This document shows, one piece after another, positions 46,236 to 57,667 of a stretch of DNA of 64,000 nucleotides. A program made the translations under genes and the position numbers. The stretch is from Chinchilla lanigera (taxonomy: Eukaryota > Chordata > Mammalia > Rodentia > Chinchillidae), in the NCBI RefSeq assembly GCF_000276665.1, contig NW_004955464.1:11663532-11727531 (forward strand), written 5' to 3'. The notes below the pieces were generated by a model, which saw only the letters and a list, made by a program, of their open reading frames with translations, had not been told where the DNA came from and did not search any database. Position 1 is the first letter of the stretch; each line of letters begins with the position of its first letter.

Positions 46236-46856
46236 AAATCAATCGGTAACATTTTTTATGTACTTTCGTCCTTGGTCTTCTGAGCTGTCTGGGTCAGAGG
46301 GGGCCTTTGTGTTTTTCCTTTTCTTTGTGGCTAGAAGGGCAGTAGTTTATATTGATGGTACCCTAATTACAGGCATCAAAGGCTAGCAAGTGTAGGAATT
46401 CTGCTTGAGCCAGGATTCCACGTTGCTGCTCTTATTTGCAGGCCAGTGTCTTGCCTTTGCTGTGAGTTTTGTTGGGAAGTTGTTAGGGCTCCATTCAGGG
46501 ATCTGCTCAGTCTACGGGTACAGGTCACGCAGGGAAAGCTCACAGGTGGCAGACTAATCAGTTGTTCTGCCCTTGGCTTTGGTAAACAGTTGTCTTTCCC
46601 ACCTGGGAACAGCAGCTACACATTCACATTTTTCCTTGCCAACAGCCTCAGCATATGGACAGAAGGTTCTGTGTTGATCATAGAAAATACGTGTTGTTGG
46701 AAGTAGAAGGAGCTTGGGAACCATCTGGTTCTATCACTTTCATTTCACAGACAGGGAAAGACCCAGAGAAGAGAATGGACTGACTCAAGATTATACAAGG
46801 AATCAGGCAGGGGTAGAGAGAGTTCTGGAAGTGCAGCCTCCTGTTTTTCCAGCCGG

Positions 46857-47033
46857 TTTGTTTTGTCTTGTTTTGTTTTGTCTTGTTTTGTTTTGTTTCG
46901 TTTGAGACACAGTGTAGTTCAGGCTGGCCTTCAGTTCACTGTGTAGCCCAGGCTGGCCTCAAACTTATGGCAGTCCTCTTGCATCAGCCTCCAGAGTGCT
47001 GGGATTACAGGTGTGCACCACTACACTCAGCTT
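46857..47033 (-). mobile_element. B1-like SINE with (TTTTG)n head
   Basis: TTTTG/TCTTG repeats (46857-46903; reversed A-rich tail), gagacacagtgtagttcagg, doubled centre, gtgctgggattacaggtgtg. Confidence 0.88.
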
Positions 47034-47080
47034 CAGCCTGTTACTTTTTAAAATAATTTTTAAATTATTTAATGTTAAAT

Positions 47081-47192
47081 TTTTGAGACAGAATCCTGTG
47101 TTGTGCCAGCTGGCCTCAACTTCCCTGCTTTCAAGAGATCATCCTGTCTCAGCCTCCTGAGTAGCTAGGACATGTGCCACCATGCCTGGGTC
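47081..47192 (-). mobile_element. B1-like SINE, diverged
   Basis: tttttgagacagaatcctgt, cagctggcctcaacttccct, ctcagcctcctgagtagcta, gtgccaccatgcctggg. Confidence 0.75.
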
Positions 47193-48017
47193 TACAGTAT
47201 TAATATAGTATCTAATAATTGTTGAGTGGTAGATTCTGTTTTCAACAATTCAAACAATTTTATAGACTGAGAAACTGAGGCAGCTAGAAATCATTTAGAT
47301 CTGTTTTCTGATCCTACAACTCTGGTTTCTAGTATGGTTTTAATTGCAGTCACCTCTGCCCAGTGGGGTGGAACAGTTTTCCAAAGAGCTTCCTCCCAGA
47401 TCCCCTTCCTGTATGCCTGAGAGACATCTTCCTAGCAGTGTCTCCCTGCATGTGGAGAGATGTCCAGAGAGGACTGTAGGCTGTGTTGGCAGAATGGAGG
47501 AAGGAATGAAGCAAGTACACCTTAGTACTAGTGGGTTCTAGTTTAGGAATATGAATATACCTCAAAAACTGCCTCTTTATTAAGTCAGACACTAAACACT
47601 TAGTTTTAGGTGGGAGGAAAACTTAGTTCTGGATCTTTCTATAATGACTCCTAGTCTAGGATGGAAAGATTTAATTCAGTAAGTTCTTATTAAGCTCTTG
47701 CAGTATACAAACCCCTGGAATTGAGAAATGTACACTGAAAACAGCACATTTCTTGCCCTTCTGTAAGTAATGGTCTTCTCCGAGTTTCTCCCTCCAGTGT
47801 AGTTGGGAAGATAGATAAGTACATAAATAACTGAAATCAGACCGACTATGGTAAATGTACTAAGGAATATAAACAAAGCGGGAGTTTGGGAGAAGGAAAA
47901 ATCAATCCCAACGTGACTAGAAGATTCTTGTCTTCTGGTGAGGAATTTATGCTGGGCCTTGGCAGGAGTTCACTCCTGTGAGGAGGAGCAATGTAAGCAG
48001 TGGTCTAGAGGAAAATG

Positions 48018-48020
<3 letters not shown>

Positions 48021-48048
<28 letters not shown>
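48021..48048. repeat. (GT)14 microsatellite
   Basis: Fourteen uninterrupted GT units. Confidence 0.97.
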
Positions 48049-48052
<4 letters not shown>

Positions 48053-48144
48053 AGAGAAGAGAAATTGGTGAGGAGGGGAAATACACTGGAATGGTAGATT
48101 GTGGACAAAAAGCTGAGGGGGCGGGGAGAACATTAACATTTATC

Positions 48145-48345
48145 AAATGTCTGCTTTGCGTTGGGGTTTGCAACATGCTTTACCCTCTGTAATTTGTTTA
48201 ATCCTCCCAATCCCTGTAATATCGGGATATTTATCCTCAATTTAAAGATGAAGAAACCACACCTCAGAAAGATTAAAGTAGGTCAGGTCAGGGAGCCAGC
48301 AAGTGGCACAGGAAGCTTGAGCCCGAAAGCGCATGATCTTTCCAC
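48145..48345 (-). mobile_element. MIR SINE
   Basis: tttgcaacatgctttaccct, gtttaatcctcccaatccct, caatttaaagatgaagaaac, ggtcagggagccagcaagtg: reverse MIR. Confidence 0.7.
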
Positions 48346-49019
48346 TGTGCTGTAGAGCTAGGGGCCGCGACCAGAGCTCCCATTACTGTGGCCGCAGGAT
48401 GGAGACTGACGGGAGCAGAGAAGCTCCCGGAGTGGGGACCCCGGTGAGGAAGCTTCAGACTATTCCGTACTCACCTGGTGTCGCAGCTGCCAGGTCCAGA
48501 TCTGCTCCACCTGGTGAATATGTGAGCATCTTGGCAGCCCCTGCAACACCATTGGTCAGTGCACTGCCGTCCTTAACTCATAGAATCTTGGGATGAGTTC
48601 ACAAAAGCTGTGGGCTGCCCTGTACCTCAGGCATGAGCTGTGATGTGCGATTGGCAGTTCGCTGCAGAAGTGTCTTCTAGGGAGACAGCCCATCCTACAC
48701 ATCCCATTGCCTCACATTCACCGAGAATCTGTAATGGAGGAAGGAGCGCTACAAGTGAGACAGGAGGCCGGCATTCCAGGCCTGGTCTGCTCTCCCCCAC
48801 TGTGAGTCCTCGGTCTCAGCTTCCTTCCCCAGCACAGTGGGCTATGTGAGTTCTCTTCCCAAGGCTTGTCCCTTGCCAGTGTCTTGTATTGCTTTTCTCT
48901 TCCAGACTTGGGGCAGTCTAAGGGAATAGCACAGAATATGAACCTGAATTCAGAGAGGCTAGGGCTTAAGTGTCAGCCTTTCATCCCTAACAAAGAGAGA
49001 GTAGGTAGGGTATAGACTA

Positions 49020-49215
49020 GAACCAAACTGTCTGCATTTGAATCCTGCTTTGTGGCTGGCTAGCTGTGTGACTCAGGCAAGTCATGTAACCTTACTTGGT
49101 CTCAGGTTCTTTATAAAGCGGTACTACCTACCTTGTGGGGTTCTTAAGAAAACTGAGGAAGTCTGTTAACCAGCACAGTACCTGGCATGTAGTAGGTGCG
49201 CAATGAATGTTAGCT
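49020..49215 (+). mobile_element. MIR SINE, near full length
   Basis: tgcatttgaatcctgctttg, gctgtgtgactcaggcaagt, cataacct-type core and acctggcatgtagtaggtgc followed by gcaatgaatgttagc. An (AAT)n tract follows at 49218-49235. Confidence 0.85.
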
Positions 49216-49327
49216 TTAATAATAATAATAATAATACTGGTCATTATATTAATACCCAGTTCGGTAGTATTTTTATAGAAAGTACCTTTATTAGGACCTT
49301 TCTCTCTACTACCTCACTCTAATTTTG

Positions 49328-49443
49328 TTTTGTTTGTGAGACAGGGTCTGTCTGTGTAGCTCTGCTGGCCTCAAACTCAGTAATTCTCCTACTTCAACCT
49401 CTGGAATGCTGGGATTCATCCATGTACCCCCGTACCCCACTCA
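49328..49443 (-). mobile_element. B1-like SINE, diverged
   Basis: gtttgtgagacagggtctgt, ctgctggcctcaaactcagt, ctctggaatgctgggattca. Confidence 0.75.
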
Positions 49444-50238
49444 CTCAGGCATTATTATCTTCTCTCTTTCCATTGCACTAGCAGGAAACTTGGAAATACT
49501 AGATTAGTCCATCACAGGGTTACAAATCCTGACATGACAAAAAGTGCCTGCAGGAAAAAGGTCAATAAAAAGTCAGTGGCTTGTTAGAAAATCTCACCTG
49601 ACTCGTGATTCCTCTGCCTCTTTCTGCAGTAATCAAGACCAGAGCAGCGTATTCATTTCCTTTTGCACAGCTGTCAGCAGAAGTGCTAAGCAAGACCCGT
49701 ACAGAACAGCAGTGCAGTATCTCTGGAAAAGTGGTGCCTATTTTGGTTCTTTCTCTCCAGTTTAAGCCCTTCTGGCCTTAACTTAAGCCAGTCCTTATTG
49801 TTCTGTTTCCAATGAATATGGAAAAGTTTCTTCTGATAATAAAGGAAGGATGAGATCAAGATTTTCTCATGAGAACCTTTTCTGTACTTAAAGCCAGAAT
49901 CCAGTTAGACCTCATCTTCTCTTCTCCAGACTAAACAGCCTGGGCTGCTTTCTCCTCGCCTACAAAACCTATTTTCCATTGCTTGGATCACATTGGTTAT
50001 GCTTCTTTTCTTTCTCTTTGGTTTTTCTACTTCCTGGCAGTGACCAGGACTGTGCTCAGTCTGCTAAAAAAGAGTACAACCAAAGTAGTTTAAGAGCAGA
50101 ATAGCTTCAGAGAATGTATTCATTCATTAACACTTAGGAAGCATTTGCCCTGTGGCAGGCTGTGTACTAGGTGTAGGGGAATCAGAGCTCACTCAGACAC
50201 AGTATCTGTCCCATCCCCAGCTCTGTCTCAGATGAGGT

Positions 50239-50376
50239 GTTTTGTTTTGTTTTGTTTTGTTTTGTTTTGAGACAGGGTCTCGCTATGTAGGCCAGGCTGG
50301 CCTCAAACTTGGGGCAATCCTCCTGCCTCAGGCTCCTAAGTGCTGGGATTACAGGCGTGTGCCACAGTACTCGACT
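50239..50376 (-). mobile_element. B1-like SINE, short form
   Basis: (TTTTG)n head, gagacagggtctcgctatgt, ggccaggctggcctcaaact, gtgctgggattacaggcgtg, ccacagtactcgac. Confidence 0.88.
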
Positions 50377-50786
50377 TTAGGATGAGATGTGTAATGAAAT
50401 GTCACAGTGTGATTGAGTTATGCACACATGGGAGAAGCTGGAAATTGTTCAGGGCCGTCAAGTAGAAGCAGCTCCTGCAGCTGGAGTGCAGGTGAAGGCT
50501 TCTGGAAGGGACTGGAAAACAGGAAGGCCAGGTTGGGCAACACTAGAGAGGCCCTTCATGACCACACAGGAACTTTGTTTTTCCAAAGGCAATAACACCC
50601 GTTAGAGGTTTTGGAGCAAGGAAATGACAGGTGCAGGTCCAGCTCTTTGGACCACAGATGGAAATTCTCTAAGTTGTAGTCTTTTTGGTGCCCCACGGAT
50701 ATTGTCCATCTTGAAGGTACTGTGATGGATCCCTTCTTTCTCAGAGTTTTTTGCTTTAGAACTTCTACAAGAGGTCTATTTTCTTT

Positions 50787-50878
50787 TTTTATTTTTTTTT
50801 TGAAATGGGGCCTTGCCATGTGGTTTAGGCTGGCCCTGAACTCGCAGTGATTCTCCTATCTCGGCCTTCTGAGTGCTT
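50787..50878 (-). mobile_element. B1-like SINE, left arm of a foldback
   Basis: T-rich head, gaaatggggccttgccatgt, ctgaactcgcagtgattctc, gccttctgagtgcttgg. It is cut short where the opposite-strand SINE begins. Confidence 0.85.
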
Positions 50879-50998
50879 GGCTGAGACAGGAGAATCACTG
50901 TGAGTTTGAGGCCAGCCTGGGCTACATAGTGAGTTCAAGGCCAGGCTGAACTACATGGTGAGACGCTGTCTCAAAACATCGGAAAAAAAAAAAAAAGA
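50879..50998 (+). mobile_element. B1-like SINE, right arm of a foldback
   Basis: ctgagacaggagaatcactg, gaggccagcctgggctacat, doubled centre, gagacgctgtctcaaaacat, then A14. It is the reverse complement of much of the left arm. Confidence 0.85.
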
Positions 50999-52463
50999 AA
51001 GAAAAATCTGTGGCAAGACTAAAGGCCCAGAGTCCAAAGGCATTACAACTGTCCCGGCAGTGCCTGGCAGGAAGAACAAGGACCAAGTTTCCTTGAGCCT
51101 TGGAAGCAATCTCACTGGCTCTCAGAGATTTGTCCGGGAATTAAAAACTACAGTAGGCAAGACTGTCCACTGTTCTAATGTCGCCGATGGACAGTAAAGA
51201 GTTACCTTGTGGATGAAATCATTCAGTTTTACTGGAGCCCTATTTTGGTGCCAGATACTGTCAGTTGCCAGAACTACAGAGATGAAGAACATAAATCTCT
51301 GTCTTTGAGGAGCTTATGGCCTGGTCGGAGGGCCACATAGGCATGTGTGTAGCCTGCCCTGTGTTGTAAAGGAATACTGTGGGTTTCATGAGATACAGGA
51401 TGAGGTAGAAAGTCAAGGCTGCTTCTGGAACTTGCAGGATTACTCTTAGTAATTTGTGATGGACTTCAAGGGACAAATAGGAGTTATTTTTCAAGGAATT
51501 GAAAAATATACAAGGTTAAGGAAAATATACAAGGTTAAGGAAAAGCCTAATAGTGTCAGCATCGGGAACCTATGTAGATGGAGGAGAAAGAGGTATTGGA
51601 AATAATTTAAAGGCTGGGTGACTGGCAGGATGATGTAATCCGATAGAGAAGAAATCAAGAGGAAGGAAGCTGTGGGTAGGGGTGTGGGACAAGTCCACTC
51701 TGAGACATGTGGTTTGAGGCAATGTTGAGACACATCCAGCTTCCAGTTAGACAGCCCTTTTACAGATTTTGGCACAAAGGCCCAAAATTCAGATTTAAGC
51801 TGCATTTTTGGAGCTTTTCTCCTGGGGAAAGAGGAAGTACATATTTATTTAATAGAGAAGAACTTGACAAAGCAACTTTGGCACTTGATGGCTATAGTCA
51901 CAGGATTAAACAAAGCAGCGGACATACAGAAAATGAAGGCATCACATTGGAAACCGGCAATATTTATGCATTTGGCATAAGACTTTTCCACTCATGCCTC
52001 CTGCTGTTCTCGGCATCTGCTTTCTCTTCCTGGCACTGTGACCTGTTGCCTGTGAGACTCAGGCCTGGCCACTAGGAGATAGAACCAGATCCCATCCATC
52101 TCTAAAAAGCGGGCCGCACAGAACCGTCAGCTTTTACCTTTTGCACAAGTCTCCTCGGATTGACAGAGGGGTCTGTCACTGTCACCCTGGCCCAGTTAGG
52201 CCTTTTGGGATGTGAAGTCCCACAGTGGAAACTGAATCTGAAAAATCTTCCTGGCCCCTCATTAAATCTTCAGAGCTTAGCGTCAGCATTTGCAGATACT
52301 GACCTATCTGATTTTAAATCCTAGGGACATGTGTGCCTTCCACGTGCATATCTGCTCCCTGGTATAACTCACAGGGCTGGGGACGCGGGTGGGTCTCTGT
52401 CTTCTCTGGGTCCTGTTAGAGCAGTCAGCATTTTCATGTCCTTTCTACTTCTGCTTCTTGAAG

Positions 52464-52620
52464 GCTTTCATGCCACATAAGATGAAGCAGAAGCAGATGG
52501 AGAACTGAAGAACAGCAGCTGAGCGCAGAAGCCAGTGGAACCCTTCCTGTGGCTGGAAGGCACCAACCCCTGACCGCAGCATCATTTCCCTTGGAATTTC
52601 AAGTTCAAAGAAACCTATAG
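52464..52620 (+). other. MKNK1: MKNK1 5'UTR exon 2 (probable)
   Basis: Acceptor tctgcttcttgaag at 52463 and strong donor gtaagatt at 52621. The exon ends aaacctatag, which joins to agATGGGC at 63368. This reconstructs the KPIE-Met-Gly junction seen in human MKNK1 isoforms (N-terminus with KPIEMGSS, from memory). In that frame a TGA at 52506-52508 lies upstream and no ATG follows it, so this exon is untranslated here. Confidence 0.7.
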
Positions 52621-52773
52621 GTAAGATTGGATGTACATTTCACTTAGCCTTTTAGGTTACTTCAAAATGAAAGTATGTGCTATTTCCAGAGAAAGGTGTG
52701 GACCTACAGTCACCTAAGCTGTCAGTAATATTCACGGTAGGTGGGTTGGTTGGTTTGTTGGTTTCTTGGTTTG

Positions 52774-52888
52774 TTTTGAGACAGGGTCTCACCATGGAGT
52801 CCAGGCTGGCCTTGAACTCACTATGTAACCGAGGCTGGCCTCAAACTCACAGCGATGCTCATGCGTCAGCCTCCTAAGTGCTGGGTTT
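52774..52888 (-). mobile_element. B1-like SINE, truncated
   Basis: A G/T-rich head (gttggtttgttggtttcttg), gagacagggtctcaccatgg, doubled centre, cctcctaagtgctggg. The last part is missing. Confidence 0.85.
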
Positions 52889-53069
52889 TTGGTTGGGCAG
52901 CTGAACTCAACTGAGCAGCCTGGGGTGCCTAACCTCCTCAGGAGGAAGCACATTTCTTCCAGAAAAAAATGGCCACGGGACATAAGGAGATATGCACTAA
53001 GTCGGACATATTTACTTACTTTTGATTGCAAAAGTAAATCAATATAACAGAAGTATAAAAAAGTGGAAT

Positions 53070-53165
53070 TCAAGTTAGGCGTGGTGGCACACACCCCAGC
53101 ATTCTTAAAGGGAAAGGGAAGAGAATGAAGTTCAGGCCCAACCTGCAAGACCTTATTCCAAAACA
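53070..53165 (+). mobile_element. B1-like SINE, diverged
   Basis: gttaggcgtggtggcacaca, ttcaggcccaacctgcaaga, ccttattccaaaacaaaaag. An ID-type unit follows directly. Confidence 0.65.
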
Positions 53166-53168
53166 AAA

Positions 53169-53237
53169 AGAGCTGGGGATATAGCTTAGTGCAAAGGTCT
53201 CAGTTCACTCTCCAGTACCCAAAAAAAAAAAAAAAAA
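53169..53237 (+). mobile_element. ID-type SINE, shortened
   Basis: agagctggggatatagctta, gtgcaaaggtctcagttcac, tctccagtaccc and A17. Joined head-to-tail to the preceding B1-like unit, so the two may be one dimeric SINE. Confidence 0.75.
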
Positions 53238-53357
53238 GAAAGAAATTCTTGCAGAGATCCAATCTTACTCTCCCCAAGGAACCACTGTTAATAATCTGGG
53301 ATGTATCTCTTCTGATTCCTTTTTAACTTACATATGACATATATAATGATTTTTCCA

Positions 53358-53512
53358 TTTTTTTTTTTTTTTTTGAGACAAGGTCTCACTATATAATTCA
53401 GTCTGGCCTTAAACGAACTATGTAGCCCAGGCTGGCCTTGAACTCAAGGCAATCCTCTTGCCTCATCCTCCTCAGTGCTTGGATTACAGACATGTGCCAC
53501 CACGCCCAGCCT
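53358..53512 (-). mobile_element. B1-like SINE, long form
   Basis: T18, gagacaaggtctcactatat, doubled centre (ctatgtagcccaggctggcc), gtgcttggattacagacatg, ccaccacgcccagc. Confidence 0.9.
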
Positions 53513-53803
53513 ATAGTGATATTTTGAAGCATTTTGTGTTCCATTTTAATCTGAGCTTTTGGCATGCCTGGCCAAGTATAAGTCATTCATAGATTTGGCT
53601 GGGTGAGATGGTTATAGCCTTGTCTGTGAGTTTTCATGGTCCCTGGCTACTATGTGACGTTGCTTACTTCTGAAGCTTCCAGGTAGCACCACTGTCTTCT
53701 CTTGCTCCCCACCCCAACACAGCTCCCCTTCCTGAGTTCTCCCCTTCTCAGATGGCACTATGTTCTTATGGTACCTGGTTTTAGTTTAAAAGTATTGTAG
53801 TTT

Positions 53804-53969
53804 TTTGTTTGTTTGTTTGTTTTGTCTTTTTGAGACAGGGTCTCACTATGCAGTTCAGGTTGATCTTGAACTCACTTTGTAGCCCCGGCTGTTCTTGAAC
53901 TCGCAGCGATCCTCCTGCCTCAGCCTCCTGAGTGCTGGGATTGCAGGCATGCGTCACCACACCCGGCAG
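53804..53969 (-). mobile_element. B1-like SINE, long form
   Basis: (TTTG)n head, gagacagggtctcactatgc, doubled centre, gtgctgggattgcaggcatg, caccacacccggc. Confidence 0.92.
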
Positions 53970-53977
53970 CATTGTGT

Positions 53978-54085
53978 TTTTTGTTTTGTTTTTGACACAG
54001 GGTCTCACTATGTAGCCCAGGCTGGCCTTGAACTCTCAACAATCCCAGTACTAGGATTATAAGTGTATGCCACTATGCCCAGCTT
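53978..54085 (-). mobile_element. B1-like SINE, short form
   Basis: gttttgtttttgacacaggg, tctcactatgtagcccaggc, ctaggattataagtgtatgc, cactatgcccagct. Adjacent to and in the same orientation as the previous copy. Confidence 0.85.
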
Positions 54086-54167
54086 TAAAAAGCATATATG
54101 TATGAATATGTGCGAGGATCACCTCTGCCTGCCTTCATTTTAGGCAGTAGAGATAAAGAAGAATGAG

Positions 54168-54265
54168 GGCTGGGGATTTAGCTCAGCGGCAAAGCGCCTG
54201 CCTGGCAAGCGCAAGGTCGTGAGTTCGGTTCCCGGTACCGGAGAAAAACCAAAACCAAAAAAAAA
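54168..54265 (+). mobile_element. ID-type SINE, young, with 13-bp target-site duplication
   Basis: Near-identical to the copy at 41956, with two substitutions in the tRNA-like part (gcgg for gtgg; cccgg for cctgg). Direct repeats aaagaagaatgag lie at 54155-54167 and 54266-54278. The pol III A and B boxes are intact. Confidence 0.96.
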
Positions 54266-54771
54266 AAAGAAGAATGAGACACTGTCTGTTCCTGGAAGGA
54301 GGGTGTAGCCTTCGGCTCCTCTTCCATCTCCAGTCATTGGCTCTATGAAGATGAATTCTGCCTCTGTAGCTGCCTCCCTCCCCCTGTGGCAGATCTTGGC
54401 TTTCTCTTCCTTGTGCTGCCCTCTCAGGTGCAGGCCTTCCCTGCCTTCCCCCAAACTATTGCAGCAGCCTCCCTCACCTTTCATGTCCCCCAGCTTGCAG
54501 CTGTTTTGCTGTAGCTCCCCCTTGCCAGGAGCAGTGGTTGATGGATTTTCGTAGAAGTACTAAAATAGTATTTTTTGGTGCCAAGTGACAGTGAGGAGCC
54601 ACTGTTCAAGGCAGTGACACTGCACTGTGCTAGTAACCATTGGGTGCTTCACTGTTGCACCCTTACGATTTTTTTTTAAAAAGCCATTTTCACTTAAGAG
54701 TGTCCTTGATGAAGGAGTAAAAATTACCAATTGTGTTGAATTTCAGTCTTTGAGTACACTGTGTGTGCATG

Positions 54772-54847
54772 TGTGCTGCTAAAGGCTTGGACCCAGGGCT
54801 TCACGCATGCTGGGAAAGTGCTCTATCACCGAGCTACATCTCCAGTA
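54772..54847 (-). mobile_element. ID-type SINE, diverged
   Basis: ggcttggacccagggcttca, cgcatgctgggaaagtgctc, accgagctacatctccag. Confidence 0.7.
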
Positions 54848-55954
54848 GGTACGCAGTGCACTTCTGCTGCATATCGGAGCACAGTGGTGCCCCCAAGGAA
54901 AAACACTTCAGGGACTGTTGGAATTATAAACCGAATGAGCTGCTGTGTTGAAAGGGTGAGTTGATTGTTGAGGATAGGAGAAATGTGAGGACAGGTCCTG
55001 TAGGGCTTGAGTCATGGTGATAAGCTTGGGTGACACACTGCAGCCTGTCTTTCTCGGTCTTCACTCTGTTCCTCACCCAGGTGCTACCGTGATCCATAAG
55101 TACACACTCCCTTCTGCCCTCTCTGTCCTTCCTCTTGTCATTCCTCCCACCAGGAGATGCAGTGCAGCCCTGAAGGTTGCTTGTGACTCCAGAATCATCA
55201 GAGGAAAAAATGGGCCTGAATCTAGACCTTTGGCCTGCAGGACTCTCCCCGTCCCAGTCCTGTTGGAAGCCTGCTGTGGGTCACCCTGCTGGCCCCGAGC
55301 AGGACTCCCTGCCGGCTCCGCTGCAGTCTGTGTGAGGCGGGCCAGCCTTCCCGTCCACAGGACTCCAGAGAAAGGACCCTTCAGCCCTGTGGGATCTTAC
55401 TCGCTGTCTTCTGAGCTGATCCCAGAGAGCTCCTCGCATCTGTGTATACTAAATTTGACCATCTTCTCTTGAGTGTGCCCTTGCTTTGTCTCCTGTGTAA
55501 TGATGGTATCAGAAAGCACATCCACCCATGACCAGGCCCGGCAGGAGAATATAGGCTTGAACCTGACACCAAGACTTTGATTGGAGTTCATCTACCATAA
55601 GACAACAGAGCACAGAACACAAAGACACCTGAGAGCAAAAGGAAACTTCTGGTAGGTGAGACTTTAGAGTAGTGTAATAGTGGGGATATGATGACCGTGC
55701 CCCTGTGTTTACGGAGGCTAGAGCACTGCTGCCCAACCTTTTGACATCACAGCACATGGTAGTGCCCAGCACGCCTGTGTAAACAGAGCCCGAGGTCAAT
55801 GAGGACTGATGAGCATCTCGTCCCCGGCACATGAGGCGGGAAGCTGTGCGCCAAGCCGTGTAAACGACAGCGTTCTCAGTGGTTCCTGGCTGACTTTTAT
55901 TGGCTACACCTTCCAGCCTTTTCCAACATTAATGTTTAAGTAGGTGTAATGGCT

Positions 55955-56125
55955 AACAGCTTAAACTCTGAGCCAGACTGTCTAGATCAAAATCCCAGTC
56001 TGTTACTTGCTAGCTACGTGAACGTGGACAAATCATTTTCTGTCCTTGTATCTGAGTTTTTTCATCTGCAAACTGTGGGCAGTAACTGTGCGTCCCTTAG
56101 AGTTGTGAAGATGAGACAAGGGCTG
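55955..56125 (+). mobile_element. MIR SINE
   Basis: aacagcttaaactctgagcc, cttgctagctacgtgaacgt, ttcatctgcaaactgtgggc, agttgtgaagatgagacaag. Confidence 0.8.
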
Positions 56126-56381
56126 TGAGTAGAGTGTAGTATGTGTCACATGCCTCAAACACCGCCTCAAGTGTGGTGAGCCCACAAAGGGTGTGCACCG
56201 CAAGCCCTCCTAGTGGGAGTGAGCCGTGTGCCTGCGCTGCCTCTTCAGAGTCATGCCCACTCCGGGTCAGTCTCCTGGCCCCGCACATTGCCTCCTCCAC
56301 TCTGTCACGTGGCTTAGTCTTGGCCTCTTCCTAAGAGTATCTGTCCTATTTCTTTCAGTTCCTGTTTTCCTTTTTTGTTTG

Positions 56382-56428
56382 GGGGCCTTGTGCATGCTAG
56401 CGCTCTACCACCAAGCCACCCCCAGTCT
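56382..56428 (-). mobile_element. ID-type SINE fragment
   Basis: ggccttgtgcatgctagcgc, tctaccaccaagccacccc. Only the tRNA-like part remains. Confidence 0.55.
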
Positions 56429-56950
56429 TTCAGTTGTCTCAGCTCTCCCCTCAAATGGCGGGTGCCTGAGGAGACAGCTGAGCCCATGGTTTGAATCTCC
56501 ACTGATCCTTCTCTAGAGAGCCTTGTGGATGAAGCAAGTGCTCACACAGGTTGGGACCTTGGAAGAGCTTGAGAGTGGTTGGGTGGAGGGAGCGGCCATT
56601 TGCAGAGCTGAGTTAACCAGAAGACCCCCTTCTGTAGCACACTCCAGATGTGACCGCAGCTGGAATGCACGTCTGGTGGCTCAAGGGACAGTGCACCTCA
56701 TCAGGCTTTGCAGAGAAATAACACAGCTCTTTCCGAAGGTGGGCCTTGAGGTCACCTGTGGGGGGAGCAGTGGTTGGTACCTGTTGCTATTGCGGTTCCC
56801 CCCGGTCCCCTGGGACTCCTCGGCCCCTCCCCATCTCTCTGAGTTCTCTAGGTTACTCCCTGTGCAGGTGCCAGCTTGAGTCTTGGATCTATATTCTAAC
56901 ACCTGCTACGTTTCCAGTAGTTGGACTTGTTGGTTAACAGGTTTGTTTGG

Positions 56951-57007
56951 TTTTTTTTTTTTTTGGTACCGGGAATCGAACTCATGACCTCAGGCTTGCC
57001 AGGCAAA
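56951..57007 (-). mobile_element. ID-type SINE, 5'-truncated, with short target-site duplication
   Basis: T14, ggtaccgggaatcgaactca, tgacctcaggcttgccaggc, then cut off inside the tRNA head. Flanked by taacaggtt (about 56935-56943 and 57010-57018). Confidence 0.8.
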
Positions 57008-57139
57008 GCTAACAGGTTCCACAAAGAAACAAAAACATGCATCCCTGTGCTATCAGAGAAAACAAGAAAAACGTATGCCTAAGAATAAAAACCTTAGTTG
57101 TCAGTGCCCATGATCTGATCGATCATCACTTCCCCATCT

Positions 57140-57495
57140 ACTCTGTGTCCCAGCCAGCTACACGATGGCTGGTGGCCCTAACCAGCTATGCCACCTCTTC
57201 TGTGGGACTCACTCTTCAGACTGGGAATTCTCCCTCAGAGCCATTCTGGGCAGCTCCCACTTATCCTCGGTGCTGGCTTAGCTTTCTTGTCCTCTACCTG
57301 TCTGAGTTAGGGTCTTCTCTTCCATTTCACAGCACCTGTTGCTTCTCTATCACAACCCTTGTCCTATATTGAAATTGTTTTACATGTCAGGAGATTTTAA
57401 TTCCACGACAGCAGAGACAGTGTCTCTTACATTCTCCCTATCTAGTTAGATCAGTAGTTGCCTAACAGATACGGTATCCGTTGAATGAATAAGTT
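57140..57495 (+). mobile_element. L2 LINE 3' part
   Basis: L2 order over 350 bp, ending gcagagacagtgtctcttac, cctaacagatacggtatccg and ttgaatgaataag. Confidence 0.7.
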
Positions 57496-57667
57496 AGTGG
57501 CACTTCCACATGTAGTCTATTTGATTTCCGCGGCAGCCTCATGATGTAGCCAGCTCAGCCTTACTCTTACCCAGCTACTGCCACGGCAAGGAGCCAGGCA
57601 TCTTGCCAGGGTCTGGCAGGAGTGGGGAGCACAGCTCTCAGGCGCCAATGTTCAGGGCCTTTTGTTG

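Larger units (their letters stand above)
44383..52463 (+). other. MKNK1 intron 1
   Basis: About 8 kb with two MIRs, an L2, six B1-like SINEs including a head-to-head foldback, and GT/AAT microsatellites. An unassigned stretch at 51180-52430 may contain old repeat tails, but I cannot name them. Confidence 0.6.

Noticed and set aside
51707..52075. 122-codon open frame in MKNK1 intron 1
   Set aside because: No known protein similarity comes to mind, and the surrounding sequence looks like old repeat-derived intron. Not supported as a gene.
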